A DNA stretch of 64,000 nt from Streptomyces diastaticus subsp. diastaticus (lineage in GTDB: Bacteria > Actinomycetota > Actinomycetes > Streptomycetales > Streptomycetaceae): NCBI RefSeq assembly GCF_011170125.1, contig NZ_BLLN01000003.1, positions 620,001 to 684,000 on the forward strand. The letters run 5' to 3'. The notes beneath the pieces were generated by a model. The model worked only from the letters and a program-made list of their open reading frames with translations. It did not search any database and was not told where the DNA came from. Shown here in pieces: positions 28,051-36,697 of the stretch (positions are counted from its first letter, which is position 1; each line of letters opens with the position of its first letter). A program made the position numbers and the translations under genes.

Positions 28051-28983
28051 TCAGGAGGCGCCGTGCGCCTTCGCCACCGAGGTCACCAGCGCGGTCAGCG
28101 CCGGTACCGGGGTGCCCGAGCGGTCGGCCTGGCGGAGCAGGGCGCGGCCGATGGCCTCGATCTCCACCGGGCGGCCGGCGGCGGCGTCCCGCTGCATGGA
28201 GGAGCGCATCCCCTCCGGAGCGTTGTCGAACCTGTCCAGCAGCGCGGAGGCCTCCGTCGGCACGTCGACGGTGACTGCGAGCCGGGCCAACTCGTCCAGC
28301 ACGGAGATGAGTTCCTCGCGGTGCTCGCTGCGTACGGTGCCGACCGGGGCGGCGTGCCGGGTGGTCAGCAGGGCGAACGGGGCGAGGAAGGTGAGCTTGC
28401 CCCAGAGCAGGGCCGTCTCGTCCTCGCGGACCAGGCCGCCCATGCCGGCGTCCTCCAGGAGCGCGCCGAGCGCCGCGACCCGGGCGGCCGGGGCGGCGGC
28501 ACTGGCCAGCTCGATCCGGCAGAACGGGGTGGTGTGCTCGATGACGCCGGGCGCGGTCCGCGTCGACTCCGCCCAGATCACGGCGGGGACGACCTGCCCG
28601 GCCGGGTAGGTCTCCCGCAACAGGGCGACGTGCTCGAAGCCGTTGAGCAGCGGCAGGACCAGGCCGGAGCCGAGCGCCGCGGCCGGAACCCGCCGGAGCG
28701 CCTCGGCGAGGCCCGTCTCCTTGGTGGCGACCACACACAGGTCGACCGGCTCCGTCAGCTCCGTGACCGCCTCGACGGGCAGGGTGCCGTCCCCGAACTG
28801 GCCGCTGCGCAGGGTCAGCCCCTGCTCGTTCAGCGTCCGGGCGGTCTGCTCGCCCGCCACCACGATCACCCGGTGTCCCCGACGGGCCAGCAGTGAGGCC
28901 ACCAGGCCGCCGATGCCGCCGGGGCCGAGGACGGCCACGGTCCACGGGGCGGGGTTCTGTTCCGTCGTCGCTCGCGTGTTCAT
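28051..28983 (-). CDS. Ketopantoate reductase family protein (PanE/ApbA)
   Basis: A 310-residue NADPH-dependent reductase. The N-terminal Rossmann loop is VLGPGGIGGLVASLL. ALLWGKLTFLAPFALLTT and MRSSMQRDAAAGRPVEIEAI carry the Lys and the late Ser/Glu region conserved in 2-dehydropantoate 2-reductases. It could reduce ketopantoate to pantoate for coenzyme A synthesis or act on a related 2-keto acid; many Streptomyces have several such genes. No other coenzyme A genes adjoin it, so I leave out the panE name. Confidence 0.88.
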   Translation of the reverse strand: MNTRATTEQNPAPWTVAVLGPGGIGGLVASLLARRGHRVIVVAGEQTARTLNEQGLTLRSGQFGDGTLPVEAVTELTEPVDLCVVATKETGLAEALRRVPAAALGSGLVLPLLNGFEHVALLRETYPAGQVVPAVIWAESTRTAPGVIEHTTPFCRIELASAAAPAARVAALGALLEDAGMGGLVREDETALLWGKLTFLAPFALLTTRHAAPVGTVRSEHREELISVLDELARLAVTVDVPTEASALLDRFDNAPEGMRSSMQRDAAAGRPVEIEAIGRALLRQADRSGTPVPALTALVTSVAKAHGAS

Positions 28984-29026
28984 GGGAGCAGGGTGCCAGA
29001 GGCCCCGCCCGCGCCCCTGCCGGGTC

Positions 29027-29662
29027 TCAGAAACCGAGCTCCTTGGTGGCCCGGGCCTTGGCGACGGCGTCCTCCTCGCCGTCCAGCGCCACCTCGGCGT
29101 GGGCCTGGCGGCCCATCGCGAAGAGGGTCAGCTCGCCCGGCTCACCGGTGACCGTGACCACCGGCGTCCCCCGGTGCGCCACCGCCGTCCGGCCGTCGGG
29201 GCGGCGCAGCACCAGCCCCACCGGCGCCTTGCGGCCCAGCCCCCGGGCCATCTTCTCCAGCCGGGACCAGAGCACGTCGGAGAAGACCGGGTCCAGCTCG
29301 CGGCCGGACCACTCGGGCTGGGCCCGGCGGACGTCCTCCGCGTGCACGTAGAACTCGACGGTGTTGGCCGCCTCGTCGACCTGCTTGAGACCGAAGGGCG
29401 AGAAGCGCGGCGGGCCGGTGCGGATGAGCTGGACCAGTTCGTCGTACGGCTTGGCGGTGAACTCGGCCTGGACCCGCTCCAGGCGGCCCGCCAGCGGCTT
29501 GACGAGCATGCCGCCCGCCGCGTCGGGGCGGCGCTCGCGGAGCACCACGTGGGCGGCGAGGTCCTTGGTCCGCCACCCCTCGCAGAGCGTCGGGGCGTCC
29601 GGGCCCGCGGACTCCAACAGATCGGCCAGGAGCAGGCGTTCACGCTTCGCATGAGTCGACAT
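29027..29662 (-). CDS. TIGR03085 family DinB-like metal-binding protein
   Basis: A 211-residue protein of the mycothiol-dependent maleylpyruvate isomerase/DinB superfamily. The N-terminal helix pair includes [33 protein letters not shown], where the W-x-x-x-D-L-x-x-H block supplies the first metal His. [17 protein letters not shown] gives the HAEDV pattern typical of TIGR03085. These four-helix proteins bind a divalent metal and may use mycothiol as cofactor; the reaction is unknown. It is divergent from hisI. Confidence 0.87.
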   Translation of the reverse strand: MSTHAKRERLLLADLLESAGPDAPTLCEGWRTKDLAAHVVLRERRPDAAGGMLVKPLAGRLERVQAEFTAKPYDELVQLIRTGPPRFSPFGLKQVDEAANTVEFYVHAEDVRRAQPEWSGRELDPVFSDVLWSRLEKMARGLGRKAPVGLVLRRPDGRTAVAHRGTPVVTVTGEPGELTLFAMGRQAHAEVALDGEEDAVAKARATKELGF

Positions 29663-29731
29663 GGGCCAAGCCTACGGCCGCCCCCGCCGCCTGACCACGG
29701 CAGCCGCGCCCGCTCACCCGCATGGGCCCGG

Positions 29732-29737
29732 CACAAT
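29732..29737 (+). promoter_or_regulatory. -10 box of hisI
   Basis: CACAAT lies seven bases before ATG 29745, with no ribosome binding site; probably leaderless. It contains part of an upstream in-frame ATG, which is therefore unlikely to be used. Confidence 0.45.
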
Positions 29738-29744
29738 GGACGCC

Positions 29745-30107
29745 ATGAGCAGCAGCACGCCCGGTCCCTCGGCCGGACTCGACCCGGCCCTCGCCTCCCG
29801 CCTGAAGCGCACCGCCGACGGCCTGGTCCCCGCCATCGCCCAGCAGTACGACACCGGGGAGGTGCTGATGATGGGCTGGATGGACGACGAGGCCCTGCAC
29901 CGGACCCTCACCACCGGCCGTTGCACCTACTGGTCGCGCAGCCGGGGCGAGTACTGGGTCAAGGGGGACACCTCGGGCCACGTGCAGCACGTGAAGTCCG
30001 TGGCGCTCGACTGCGACGGGGACACCCTGCTGGTCAAGGTCGACCAGGTCGGCGCCGCCTGCCACACCGGGGCCCGGACCTGTTTCGACGAGGACGTGCT
30101 GCTCTGA
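29745..30107 (+). CDS. hisI: Phosphoribosyl-AMP cyclohydrolase
   Basis: A 120-residue monofunctional enzyme that opens the adenine ring of PR-AMP in the third step of histidine synthesis. Zinc and magnesium site motifs are intact: [22 protein letters not shown] and TCF at the end. HisE is not fused to it. It lies about 2.4 kb from the main his operon with its own promoter. The start at 29745 is preferred over 29736 because of the -10 spacing. A short gap separates it from a convergent gene. Confidence 0.95.
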   Translation: MSSSTPGPSAGLDPALASRLKRTADGLVPAIAQQYDTGEVLMMGWMDDEALHRTLTTGRCTYWSRSRGEYWVKGDTSGHVQHVKSVALDCDGDTLLVKVDQVGAACHTGARTCFDEDVLL

Positions 30108-30135
30108 CCCCGGGCGGCAGGGCCCGGCGGGGCGG

Positions 30136-30687
30136 TCAGCGTGAGGTGTAGCGCAGCGTGATCGTCTCCCCGTCGCGCAGGACGAGGTCGTCGGCCTCGC
30201 CCGCCCACAGCCGCCCGTCCACCCAGGCCAGCGGCGCCCCGAAACGGGTGTCCTCGCGGGGGGCGCCCCACTCGGTGAGGAACTGGCCGAGAGTGAAGTC
30301 ACGCCACTCGGCCGACTCCACGTGGACGGTGCCGGTCTCGTCGTGGGTGTGCAGCGGGCTGTAGAGCGGCTCGGGCCCGGAACGGTCGATGCCGATGTCG
30401 GCGGGGACCGTCACCTGCTCGCCGTCGGCGAACACCTCCAGGGTGGTGTGGATGTGCATGGCCAGCTGCTCCGTGTCGAGCATCGTCAGGCCGGCCTTCT
30501 CCACCTGGGCCGCCGTGTCCCTCGCCGCCGGCCACTCCACACCGCCCGCCGCGGCGGCGGCCGGACCCGCGGCCAGCGCCAGCGCCAGCGAGGCCGCGCA
30601 GAGCGTACGGCGTACCCCCGGCAGTGTGCGGCGGGCACGGGCGGCGGACGGGGTGGCCGGGCGGAGGGAGGAGCGCTGTGCGGTCAT
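30136..30687 (-). CDS. Secreted His-rich hypothetical protein
   Basis: A 183-residue protein with a basic N-terminus and a hydrophobic Ala-rich segment (about 29-47), which fits a signal peptide with cleavage after AAAA. The mature part has [16 protein letters not shown] and [16 protein letters not shown]; these closely spaced histidines look like a metal site. The [10 protein letters not shown] region resembles small extracellular beta-rich proteins. It is not recognised as a named family. The likely role is an exported metal-binding or stress protein; this is inference. It is divergent from trpE across about 90 bases. Confidence 0.78.
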   Translation of the reverse strand: MTAQRSSLRPATPSAARARRTLPGVRRTLCAASLALALAAGPAAAAAGGVEWPAARDTAAQVEKAGLTMLDTEQLAMHIHTTLEVFADGEQVTVPADIGIDRSGPEPLYSPLHTHDETGTVHVESAEWRDFTLGQFLTEWGAPREDTRFGAPLAWVDGRLWAGEADDLVLRDGETITLRYTSR

Positions 30688-30765
30688 GGGTCATGTCCTA
30701 GCGGTCCGCGGGCCCGGAGGCGGTCCGCGACACGGAACGCGCCGTGACCGCTCGCCGTCTGCCCC

Positions 30766-30771
30766 TATCCT
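30766..30771 (+). promoter_or_regulatory. -10 box of trpE
   Basis: TATCCT is seven bases before ATG 30779, with no ribosome binding site. If used, the trpE message is leaderless and cannot carry a classical attenuator. Confidence 0.55.
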
Positions 30772-30778
30772 TCCGCGC

Positions 30779-32263
30779 ATGGACCTCGACACGTTCCGCA
30801 AGCTCGCCCAGGACCGCCGGGTAGTCCCCGTCAGCCGCAAGCTCCTGGTGGACGGTGACACCCCGGTCGGCCTCTACCGCAAGCTCGCCGCCGAACGCCC
30901 CGGCACCTTCCTCCTGGAATCCGCCGAGAACGGCCGGAGCTGGTCGCGGTACTCCTTCGTCGGGGTCCGCAGCGCCGCCACCCTCACCACCCACGACGGA
31001 CAGGCGCACTGGCTGGGCACCCCGCCCACCGGCGTGCCCACCGACGGTGACCCGCTGGCCGCGCTGCGCGCCACCGTCGAGACCCTGCACACCCCCGGCG
31101 AACTCGACGGGGACATGCCGCCGTTCACCGGCGGCATGGTGGGCTACCTCGGCTACGACGTCGTCCGCCGCCTGGAGAAGGTCGGCGACGGGGGCCGCGA
31201 CGACCTGCGGCTGCCGGAGCTGACCATGCTCCTCACCTCCGACCTCGCCGTCCTCGACCACTGGGACGGCTCCGTCCTGCTGATCGCCAACGCCATCAAC
31301 CACAACGACCTCGACACCGGCGTCGACGAGGCGTACGCCGACGCCGTCGCCCGGCTCGACGCGATGGAGGCCGACCTCACCCGGCCCGTGACGGCCCCGC
31401 CGCTGGCGCTGCCCGAGTCCGAGCTCCCCGTGTTCACCGGCGAGTGGGGCGGTGCGGCGTACCGGGCGGCCGTCGAGGACATCAAGGAGCGCATCCGCGC
31501 CGGGGACGCCTTCCAGGTCGTCCCCTCGCAGCGGTTCGAGACGCCCTGCACCGCCTCCGCGCTCGACGTGTACCGGGTGCTGCGCGCCACCAACCCCTCG
31601 CCGTACATGTACCTGTTCCGCCTCGACGGCTTCGACGTCGTCGGCTCCAGCCCGGAGGCGCTGGTCAAGGTCGAGGACGGCCGGGCGATGCTCCACCCCA
31701 TCGCCGGGACCCGGCCGCGCGGCGCCACCCCGCAGGCGGACCAGGCACTCGCCGAGGAACTCCTCGCCGACCCCAAGGAGCGCGCCGAACACCTGATGCT
31801 GGTCGACCTCGGCCGCAACGACCTCGGCCGGGTCTGCACGCCCGGCAGCGTCGAGGTGGTCGACTTCATGTCCGTCGAGAAGTACTCGCACGTCATGCAC
31901 ATCGTCTCGACCGTCACCGGCGACGTCGCCCCCGGCCGCACCGCCTTCGACGTGCTCACCGCCTGCTTCCCCGCGGGCACCCTCTCCGGCGCGCCCAAGC
32001 CGCGCGCCCTCCAGATCATCGACGAGCTGGAGCCCACCCGGCGCGGCCTGTACGGCGGCTGCGTCGGCTACCTCGACTTCGCGGGGAACTCCGACACCGC
32101 CATCGCCATCCGCACCGCCCTGCTCCGCGACGGCACCGCCCACGTCCAGGCCGGGGCCGGGGTCGTCGCCGACTCCGACCCGGCCGCCGAGGACACCGAG
32201 TGCCGCAACAAGGCCGCCGCGGTGCTGCGCGCCGTGCACACCGCCAACCGGCTCGGCGGATGA
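30779..32263 (+). CDS. trpE: Anthranilate synthase component I
   Basis: A 494-residue chorismate-binding enzyme. The N-terminal FLLESAENG holds the LLES motif of the tryptophan feedback site. The C-terminal half has [61 protein letters not shown] and [11 protein letters not shown], all diagnostic. With a glutaminase subunit (not in the window) it converts chorismate and glutamine to anthranilate. A TIGR02234 membrane-protein gene follows 52 bases downstream. Confidence 0.97.
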   Translation: MDLDTFRKLAQDRRVVPVSRKLLVDGDTPVGLYRKLAAERPGTFLLESAENGRSWSRYSFVGVRSAATLTTHDGQAHWLGTPPTGVPTDGDPLAALRATVETLHTPGELDGDMPPFTGGMVGYLGYDVVRRLEKVGDGGRDDLRLPELTMLLTSDLAVLDHWDGSVLLIANAINHNDLDTGVDEAYADAVARLDAMEADLTRPVTAPPLALPESELPVFTGEWGGAAYRAAVEDIKERIRAGDAFQVVPSQRFETPCTASALDVYRVLRATNPSPYMYLFRLDGFDVVGSSPEALVKVEDGRAMLHPIAGTRPRGATPQADQALAEELLADPKERAEHLMLVDLGRNDLGRVCTPGSVEVVDFMSVEKYSHVMHIVSTVTGDVAPGRTAFDVLTACFPAGTLSGAPKPRALQIIDELEPTRRGLYGGCVGYLDFAGNSDTAIAIRTALLRDGTAHVQAGAGVVADSDPAAEDTECRNKAAAVLRAVHTANRLGG

Positions 32264-32303
32264 CGCCCCGCCCCCGCCCGGCCCGCCGGGAGCAGCCGTG
32301 AGG

Positions 32304-32309
32304 GATAGT
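32304..32309 (+). promoter_or_regulatory. -10 box of the TIGR02234 gene
   Basis: GATAGT is six bases before GTG 32316. GGAGGG directly abuts the start and is too close to act as a ribosome binding site, so a leaderless start is favoured. Confidence 0.4.
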
Positions 32310-32315
32310 GGAGGG

Positions 32316-32972
32316 GTGACTTCAGCCGTACCCCAGCCCCGAACCGAAGCCGCACCGTCCGGCGGGCCCGGCGGAGCCCGCCGCGGCGCCCGGCGCAGCC
32401 TCGCCCTGGCGCTGCTGCTCGGCGCCGTCGGCGCTGCGGTCTCCCTGCTCGCCACCCGCCAGACCTGGGCGCGCGGCAGCGTCGCGGTGGCCGGCGGCGA
32501 ATTCCCGCTCACCGCCACCGGCAGCGACGTCACCGGCGTACCCGCCGCCCTCGCCGTCGTCGGCCTGGCCGCGCTCGTCGCCGTCTTCGCGGTCCGCCGC
32601 ACCGGCCGCCACCTGGTCTCCGGCCTGCTCGCCCTCAGCGGCGCCGGCACCGTCGCCGCCGCGCTGCTGGGCGTCGGCGACAGCGCCGCCCTGGACGAGA
32701 AGGCCGCCGAGACCAGCGGCGACACCGCCGCCACCGTCACCGGCCTCACTCACACCGGCTGGCCCTACGCGGCCGTCCTCGGCGGTGCCCTGCTGCTCGC
32801 CGCGGGGCTGCTCGCCCTCTGGTTCGGCCGCCGCTGGCCCGCCATGTCCGGCCGCTACGAACGCGACGGCACCCCCCGCGCCCGCAAGGCCGGCCCGGCC
32901 GTCGACCCCGACCGGCCCGAGGACCTGTGGAAGGCCCTGGACCGCGGCGAGGACCCGACCCGGGAGAGTTGA
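32316..32972 (+). CDS. Trp-region conserved membrane protein (TIGR02234)
   Basis: A 218-residue protein with four hydrophobic segments, at about 28-45, 72-88, 98-118 and 151-172. The short extracytoplasmic loops include RQTWARG and an Ala/Thr-rich stretch. The family is found in actinobacteria between trpE and trpC and is named for that position. It has no known catalytic residues. Its stable place in the trp region suggests, but does not show, a link to tryptophan metabolism or transport. Confidence 0.88.
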   Translation: MTSAVPQPRTEAAPSGGPGGARRGARRSLALALLLGAVGAAVSLLATRQTWARGSVAVAGGEFPLTATGSDVTGVPAALAVVGLAALVAVFAVRRTGRHLVSGLLALSGAGTVAAALLGVGDSAALDEKAAETSGDTAATVTGLTHTGWPYAAVLGGALLLAAGLLALWFGRRWPAMSGRYERDGTPRARKAGPAVDPDRPEDLWKALDRGEDPTRES

Positions 32973-33100
32973 CCGGGCCGCGCCGTACCCCGAGCGCGCC
33001 CCACCCGCCGCCGTACGGAACAATGTGCGCCAGGACGGCGTCGTCACGAGGCGGCGCCGGGACCACCCCGTAACCCTTTACAGCAACCGAGGAGCAAGAC

Positions 33101-33337
33101 ATGTCGGGCAGCAGCCACGGCCACACTCTGGCCGCATGGACCGGCGTCATCATCTCCTTCATCGGCTTCTGCGTGGCCGGTGTCTTCATGGTGATGGCCA
33201 ACACCGTCGGTTTCTGGGTCGGCATCGCCGTCGTCCTGGCCGGCGGCGCCGTCGGCGGCATCATGCACCTGATGGGCCTCGGGCAGAAGCGGATGAGCCG
33301 CGCCGCCGTCGAGCAGAAGACCGCCAACGCCGCCTGA
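33101..33337 (+). CDS. HGxxPAAW family small membrane protein
   Basis: A 78-residue protein starting at ATG 33101 after a GAGGAG ribosome binding site. It opens with MSGSSHGHTLAAW, the family motif with one change (HGxxLAAW instead of HGxxPAAW). Two hydrophobic helices (about 14-34 and 39-57) follow, with a basic C-terminus. These small proteins accompany trp genes in Streptomyces. No function is established to my knowledge. Confidence 0.87.
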   Translation: MSGSSHGHTLAAWTGVIISFIGFCVAGVFMVMANTVGFWVGIAVVLAGGAVGGIMHLMGLGQKRMSRAAVEQKTANAA

Positions 33338-33414
33338 CCGGCCGCCGCACCCGACGCGGGGCCCCGCCGGTACGTCCGGCCGGGGCCCCGCGCGCGTTGT
33401 GGCCCGTAGGGCCT

Positions 33415-33565
33415 GTCCGGCGGATCTTCGTGGCACAGCCCGCGGCGTCCGGTGCGTGCTCTCGGCGTGCGCCCGGAGCTCCCTCGTACTGGACGTACTC
33501 GGGTGATGGGGGCGTGCGGCGGAAGTGCGCGCCAGGCGTCGCCGGCCCACGAAGATCCGCCGGAC
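33415..33565. repeat. MITE-like long inverted-repeat element
   Basis: A 151-base noncoding block has perfect 19-base terminal inverted repeats, GTCCGGCGGATCTTCGTGG at 33415-33433 and its complement at 33547-33565. The interior also pairs imperfectly, so the whole block can fold into one long hairpin with its apex near 33490 (GTACTGGACGTAC). It holds no convincing gene. I see no clear target-site duplication in the flanks. It fits a miniature transposable element or a structured intergenic repeat. Confidence 0.7.
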
Positions 33566-33613
33566 GGGTACTGGCCGGGCGCGGCCCGGCGGGCGTCCGG
33601 GCCGGCGCCGGGC

Positions 33614-33619
33614 GACAAT
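33614..33619 (+). promoter_or_regulatory. -10 box of the DUF2752 gene
   Basis: GACAAT lies six bases before GTG 33626 and 49 bases after the inverted-repeat element; no ribosome binding site is seen. Confidence 0.4.
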
Positions 33620-33625
33620 GCCCCC

Positions 33626-34081
33626 GTGAGCGCTCCCGCCGACCCCTCCGCCCCGCCGACCACCGCCGAGGCCCCGCGGCGCCGCGGCCCCGCCCGCCGG
33701 CTCGCCGTACCCGCAGGCGTGCTGGCCGCCACCGTCGCGGCCTTCGCCTACGTCGGCACGGTCGACCCCAACGAACCCGGCCACTACCCGGCCTGCCCGC
33801 TGCTGGCCCACGCCGGGATCTGGTGCCCCGGCTGCGGCGGTCTGCGCAGCGCCCACGCGGTCTGGCACGGGGAGCTGGCCACGGCGCTCCATGCCAACGC
33901 GCTCGCCGTCGCGGGCTACGCGCTGTTCGCCGTCGGCTGGCTGGTGTGGGTGGTCTGCGCGGCCCGCGGGCGGCCCGTCCGCTTCTCGCCCTCGCGGGCC
34001 CACGCCTGGGCCGCCGGGGTGGTCCTCGCCTGCTTCAGCGTGGCCCGAAACATGCCTCAGGGCGGCTGGCTGCACCCCTGA
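33626..34081 (+). CDS. DUF2752 membrane protein
   Basis: A 151-residue protein with three hydrophobic segments (about 28-46, 86-108 and 124-140). The conserved DUF2752 core is CPLLAHAGIWCPGCGGLRSAHAVWHGE, with a CPGCG pattern that could bind metal or sit at the membrane surface. Function unknown. Its probable -10 box is GACAAT at 33614-33619. The 224-base gap to trpC downstream is discussed under the trpC promoter. Confidence 0.88.
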   Translation: MSAPADPSAPPTTAEAPRRRGPARRLAVPAGVLAATVAAFAYVGTVDPNEPGHYPACPLLAHAGIWCPGCGGLRSAHAVWHGELATALHANALAVAGYALFAVGWLVWVVCAARGRPVRFSPSRAHAWAAGVVLACFSVARNMPQGGWLHP

Positions 34082-34194
34082 ACGCCGCTGTCCACCCCCG
34101 CTGAGCTGCGGCGGAGCCCGCCCGCGGGAAAGCGGCACTGTCCACGGGGTGGGACCGCCCCCCACCGGATGCGCCTCCACCGGCTCCCGGCCGC

Positions 34195-34200
34195 TACCAT
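34195..34200 (+). promoter_or_regulatory. Candidate -10 box of the trpCMBA operon
   Basis: TACCAT lies 106 bases before the trpC start, which would give a leader of about 100 bases. The region 34082-34194 shows no other feature. Confidence 0.35.
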
Positions 34201-34231
34201 CGCAAGTGCCTCCCCCTCCGCGGCGTCATGA

Positions 34232-34245
34232 CCGGACGCGTCCGG
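34232..34245. promoter_or_regulatory. Palindrome in the trpC leader
   Basis: CCGGACGCGTCCGG is a perfect 14-base palindrome about 30 bases downstream of the proposed trpC transcription start. It could be an operator or a leader hairpin. A further in-frame ATG at 34228 begins just before it but lacks a ribosome binding site. Confidence 0.4.
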
Positions 34246-34305
34246 ATCGGGGCGGGGGGTCACCGAGACCACCAGCACTACCGTCCGGGAAAGGGGGCCG
34301 CTCGC

Positions 34306-35115
34306 GTGAGTGTGCTCGACGAGATCATCGACGGAGTCCGTGCCGACCTCGCGGAGCGGCAGGCGCGCGTCAGCCTCGACGAGCTCAAGGAGCGCGCGGC
34401 CGCCGCCCCGCAGGTCCGCGACGGCTACGCCGCGCTGCGCGGCGACGGCGTCGGCGTCATCTGCGAGGTCAAGCGGTCCAGCCCCTCCAAGGGCGCGCTG
34501 GCCGCCATCGCCGACCCGGCCGGCCTCGCCGCCGACTACGAGGCGGGCGGCGCCTCCGTCATCTCCGTCCTCACCGAGCAGCGCCGTTTCGGCGGCTCGC
34601 TCGCCGACCTGGAGGCGGTCCGCGCCAAGGTCGACATCCCGGTCCTGCGCAAGGACTTCATCGTCACCGCCTACCAGCTCTGGGAGGCCCGCGCGTACGG
34701 CGCCGACCTCGCCCTGCTGATCGTCGCCGCCCTCGACCAGCCCGCGCTGGTCTCCCTCATCGAGCGCGCCGAGTCCATCGGGCTCACCCCGCTCGTCGAG
34801 GTGCACGACGAGGAGGAGGCCGAGCGCGCCCTGGAGGCCGGGGCCCGCGTCATCGGCGTCAACGCCCGCAACCTCAAGACGCTCAAGGTCGACCGCGACA
34901 CCTTCGAGCGGGTCGCCCCGGAGATCCCGGCCGACCGGGTGCGGATCGCCGAGTCCGGCGTCCGCGGCCCGCACGACCTCATCGCCTACGCCAACGCCGG
35001 CGCCGACGCCGTGCTGGTCGGCGAGTCCCTGGTCACCGGCCGCGACCCGAAGGCCGCGGTGGCCGACCTGGTCGCCGCCGGCGCCCACCCGGCGCTGCGG
35101 CACGGACGGAGCTGA
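34306..35115 (+). CDS. trpC: Indole-3-glycerol phosphate synthase
   Basis: A 269-residue barrel enzyme starting at GTG 34306, with AAGGGGG at 34291-34297. [12 protein letters not shown] and VLRKDFIV carry the catalytic Lys residues, and [11 protein letters not shown] and IAESGVRG the later Glu/Asn/Ser. It closes CdRP to indole-3-glycerol phosphate. It is monofunctional, with no TrpF domain, in agreement with PriA supplying that activity. trpM follows seven bases after its stop. Confidence 0.97.
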   Translation: MSVLDEIIDGVRADLAERQARVSLDELKERAAAAPQVRDGYAALRGDGVGVICEVKRSSPSKGALAAIADPAGLAADYEAGGASVISVLTEQRRFGGSLADLEAVRAKVDIPVLRKDFIVTAYQLWEARAYGADLALLIVAALDQPALVSLIERAESIGLTPLVEVHDEEEAERALEAGARVIGVNARNLKTLKVDRDTFERVAPEIPADRVRIAESGVRGPHDLIAYANAGADAVLVGESLVTGRDPKAAVADLVAAGAHPALRHGRS

Positions 35116-35122
35116 CCCACCC

Positions 35123-35299
35123 ATGCCCCTGGCCCGACCCCGGCGCGCGACGCCGGCCGCCTGCGGACCGCCGCGCCTGATGCGCGGCTGCCGTCCGAGA
35201 GGCTGCCGCGCGCCCGCCCGCCGGGTCCACGGGCGCCGGGTGCGGTACGTCATCGGGGACGAGCCCGGTCAGGTCAACGGCATGCGATGGTGCCGCTGA
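35123..35299 (+). CDS. trpM: Small trp-operon protein TrpM (TrpX)
   Basis: A 58-residue very basic protein starting at ATG 35123. About a quarter of its residues are Arg. The second half contains CRAPARRVHGRRVRYVIGDE and ends GQVNGMRWCR. A small ORF at this place is called trpX or trpM in S. coelicolor, where TrpM was reported to modulate tryptophan synthesis and development. It has no membrane segment and four Cys. The identity rests on position, size and composition; sequence comparison would confirm it. Confidence 0.75.
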   Translation: MPLARPRRATPAACGPPRLMRGCRPRGCRAPARRVHGRRVRYVIGDEPGQVNGMRWCR

Positions 35300-35434
35300 G
35301 CGACAGCTCAGCGACCGCCTCCCCCTCCCCGGCCCCGGCGCACCCGCGCGCCCCGGCCGCCGGCGCGCCCCGGCGCGTCCGGAGGCGGCCCCACGCATCC
35401 CACCGATCCGTCCGCCTCGCTCAGGAGTTCCGTC

Positions 35435-36697
35435 ATGCCCAGCGAGTTCTTCCTTCCCGACCCCGAGGGGCTCAGCCCCGACGCCCGGGGCTACTTCGGC
35501 CCCTTCGGCGGCAAGTTCATCCCGGAGGCCCTGGTCGCCGCCGTGGACGAGGTCGCCGTCGAGTACGACAAGGCCAAGTCCGACCCGGCCTTCGCCGCCG
35601 AGCTGGACGGCCTGCTCGCCCACTACACCGGCCGCCCCAGCGCCCTCACCGAGGTGCGCCGCTTCGCCGAGCACGCCGGGGGCGCCCGGGTCTTCCTCAA
35701 GCGGGAGGACCTCAACCACACCGGCTCGCACAAGATCAACAACGTGCTGGGGCAGGCGCTGCTGACCCGGCGCATGGGCAAGACCCGGGTGATCGCCGAG
35801 ACCGGCGCCGGACAGCACGGCGTGGCCACCGCCACCGCCTGCGCCCTCTTCGGCCTGGACTGCACCATCTACATGGGCGAGATCGACACCGAGCGCCAGG
35901 CCCTCAACGTCGCCCGGATGCGGATGCTCGGCGCCGAGGTCGTCGCCGTGAAGTCCGGCAGCCGCACCCTCAAGGACGCCATCAACGAGGCGTTCCGCGA
36001 CTGGGTCGCCAACGTCGACTCCACCCACTACCTCTTCGGCACCGTCGCCGGCCCGCACCCCTTCCCCGCCATGGTCCGCGACTTCCACCGGGTCATCGGT
36101 GTCGAGGCCCGGCGCCAGGTCCTGGAGCGCGCCGGGCGGCTGCCCGACGCCGCCGTCGCCTGCGTCGGCGGCGGCTCCAACGCCATCGGCCTCTTCCACG
36201 CCTTCCTGCCCGACACCGGCGTCCGCCTGATCGGCTGCGAGCCCGCCGGGCACGGCGTGGAGAGCGGCGAGCACGCCGCCACCCTCACCGCCGGCGAGCC
36301 CGGCATCCTGCACGGCTCCCGCTCCTACGTCCTCCAGGACGAGGAGGGCCAGATCACCGAGCCCTACTCGATCTCGGCCGGGCTCGACTACCCGGGCATC
36401 GGCCCCGAGCACGCCCACCTCAAGGACACCGGGCGCGGCGAGTACCGGGCCGTCACCGACGCCGACGCCATGGCTGCGCTGCGGCTGCTGTCACGCACCG
36501 AGGGCATCATCCCGGCCATCGAGAGCGCCCACGCCCTCGCCGGGGCGCTCGACGTGGGCCGCGAGCTGGGCCCCGACGGTGTGATCGTCGTCAACCTCTC
36601 CGGACGCGGGGACAAGGACATGGACACCGCGGCCCGCTACTTCGGGCTGTACGACGTGGACGCCGAGGTCGCGGCCGACGAGGAGGGCACCAAGTGA
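35435..36697 (+). CDS. trpB: Tryptophan synthase beta chain
   Basis: A 420-residue PLP enzyme starting at ATG 35435, with CAGGAG at 35422-35427. The cofactor Lys is in [37 protein letters not shown] and the C-terminal NLSGRGDKD are intact. It joins indole and serine to form tryptophan. It is separated from trpM by 135 bases of GC-rich sequence without a clear gene. Its stop overlaps trpA in GTGA. Confidence 0.98.
   Translation: MPSEFFLPDPEGLSPDARGYFGPFGGKFIPEALVAAVDEVAVEYDKAKSDPAFAAELDGLLAHYTGRPSALTEVRRFAEHAGGARVFLKREDLNHTGSHKINNVLGQALLTRRMGKTRVIAETGAGQHGVATATACALFGLDCTIYMGEIDTERQALNVARMRMLGAEVVAVKSGSRTLKDAINEAFRDWVANVDSTHYLFGTVAGPHPFPAMVRDFHRVIGVEARRQVLERAGRLPDAAVACVGGGSNAIGLFHAFLPDTGVRLIGCEPAGHGVESGEHAATLTAGEPGILHGSRSYVLQDEEGQITEPYSISAGLDYPGIGPEHAHLKDTGRGEYRAVTDADAMAALRLLSRTEGIIPAIESAHALAGALDVGRELGPDGVIVVNLSGRGDKDMDTAARYFGLYDVDAEVAADEEGTK

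Noticed and set aside
34228..34305. Earlier trpC start at ATG 34228
   Set aside because: No ribosome binding site precedes it and the added residues are not like TrpC. GTG 34306 has AAGGGGG at the right distance.
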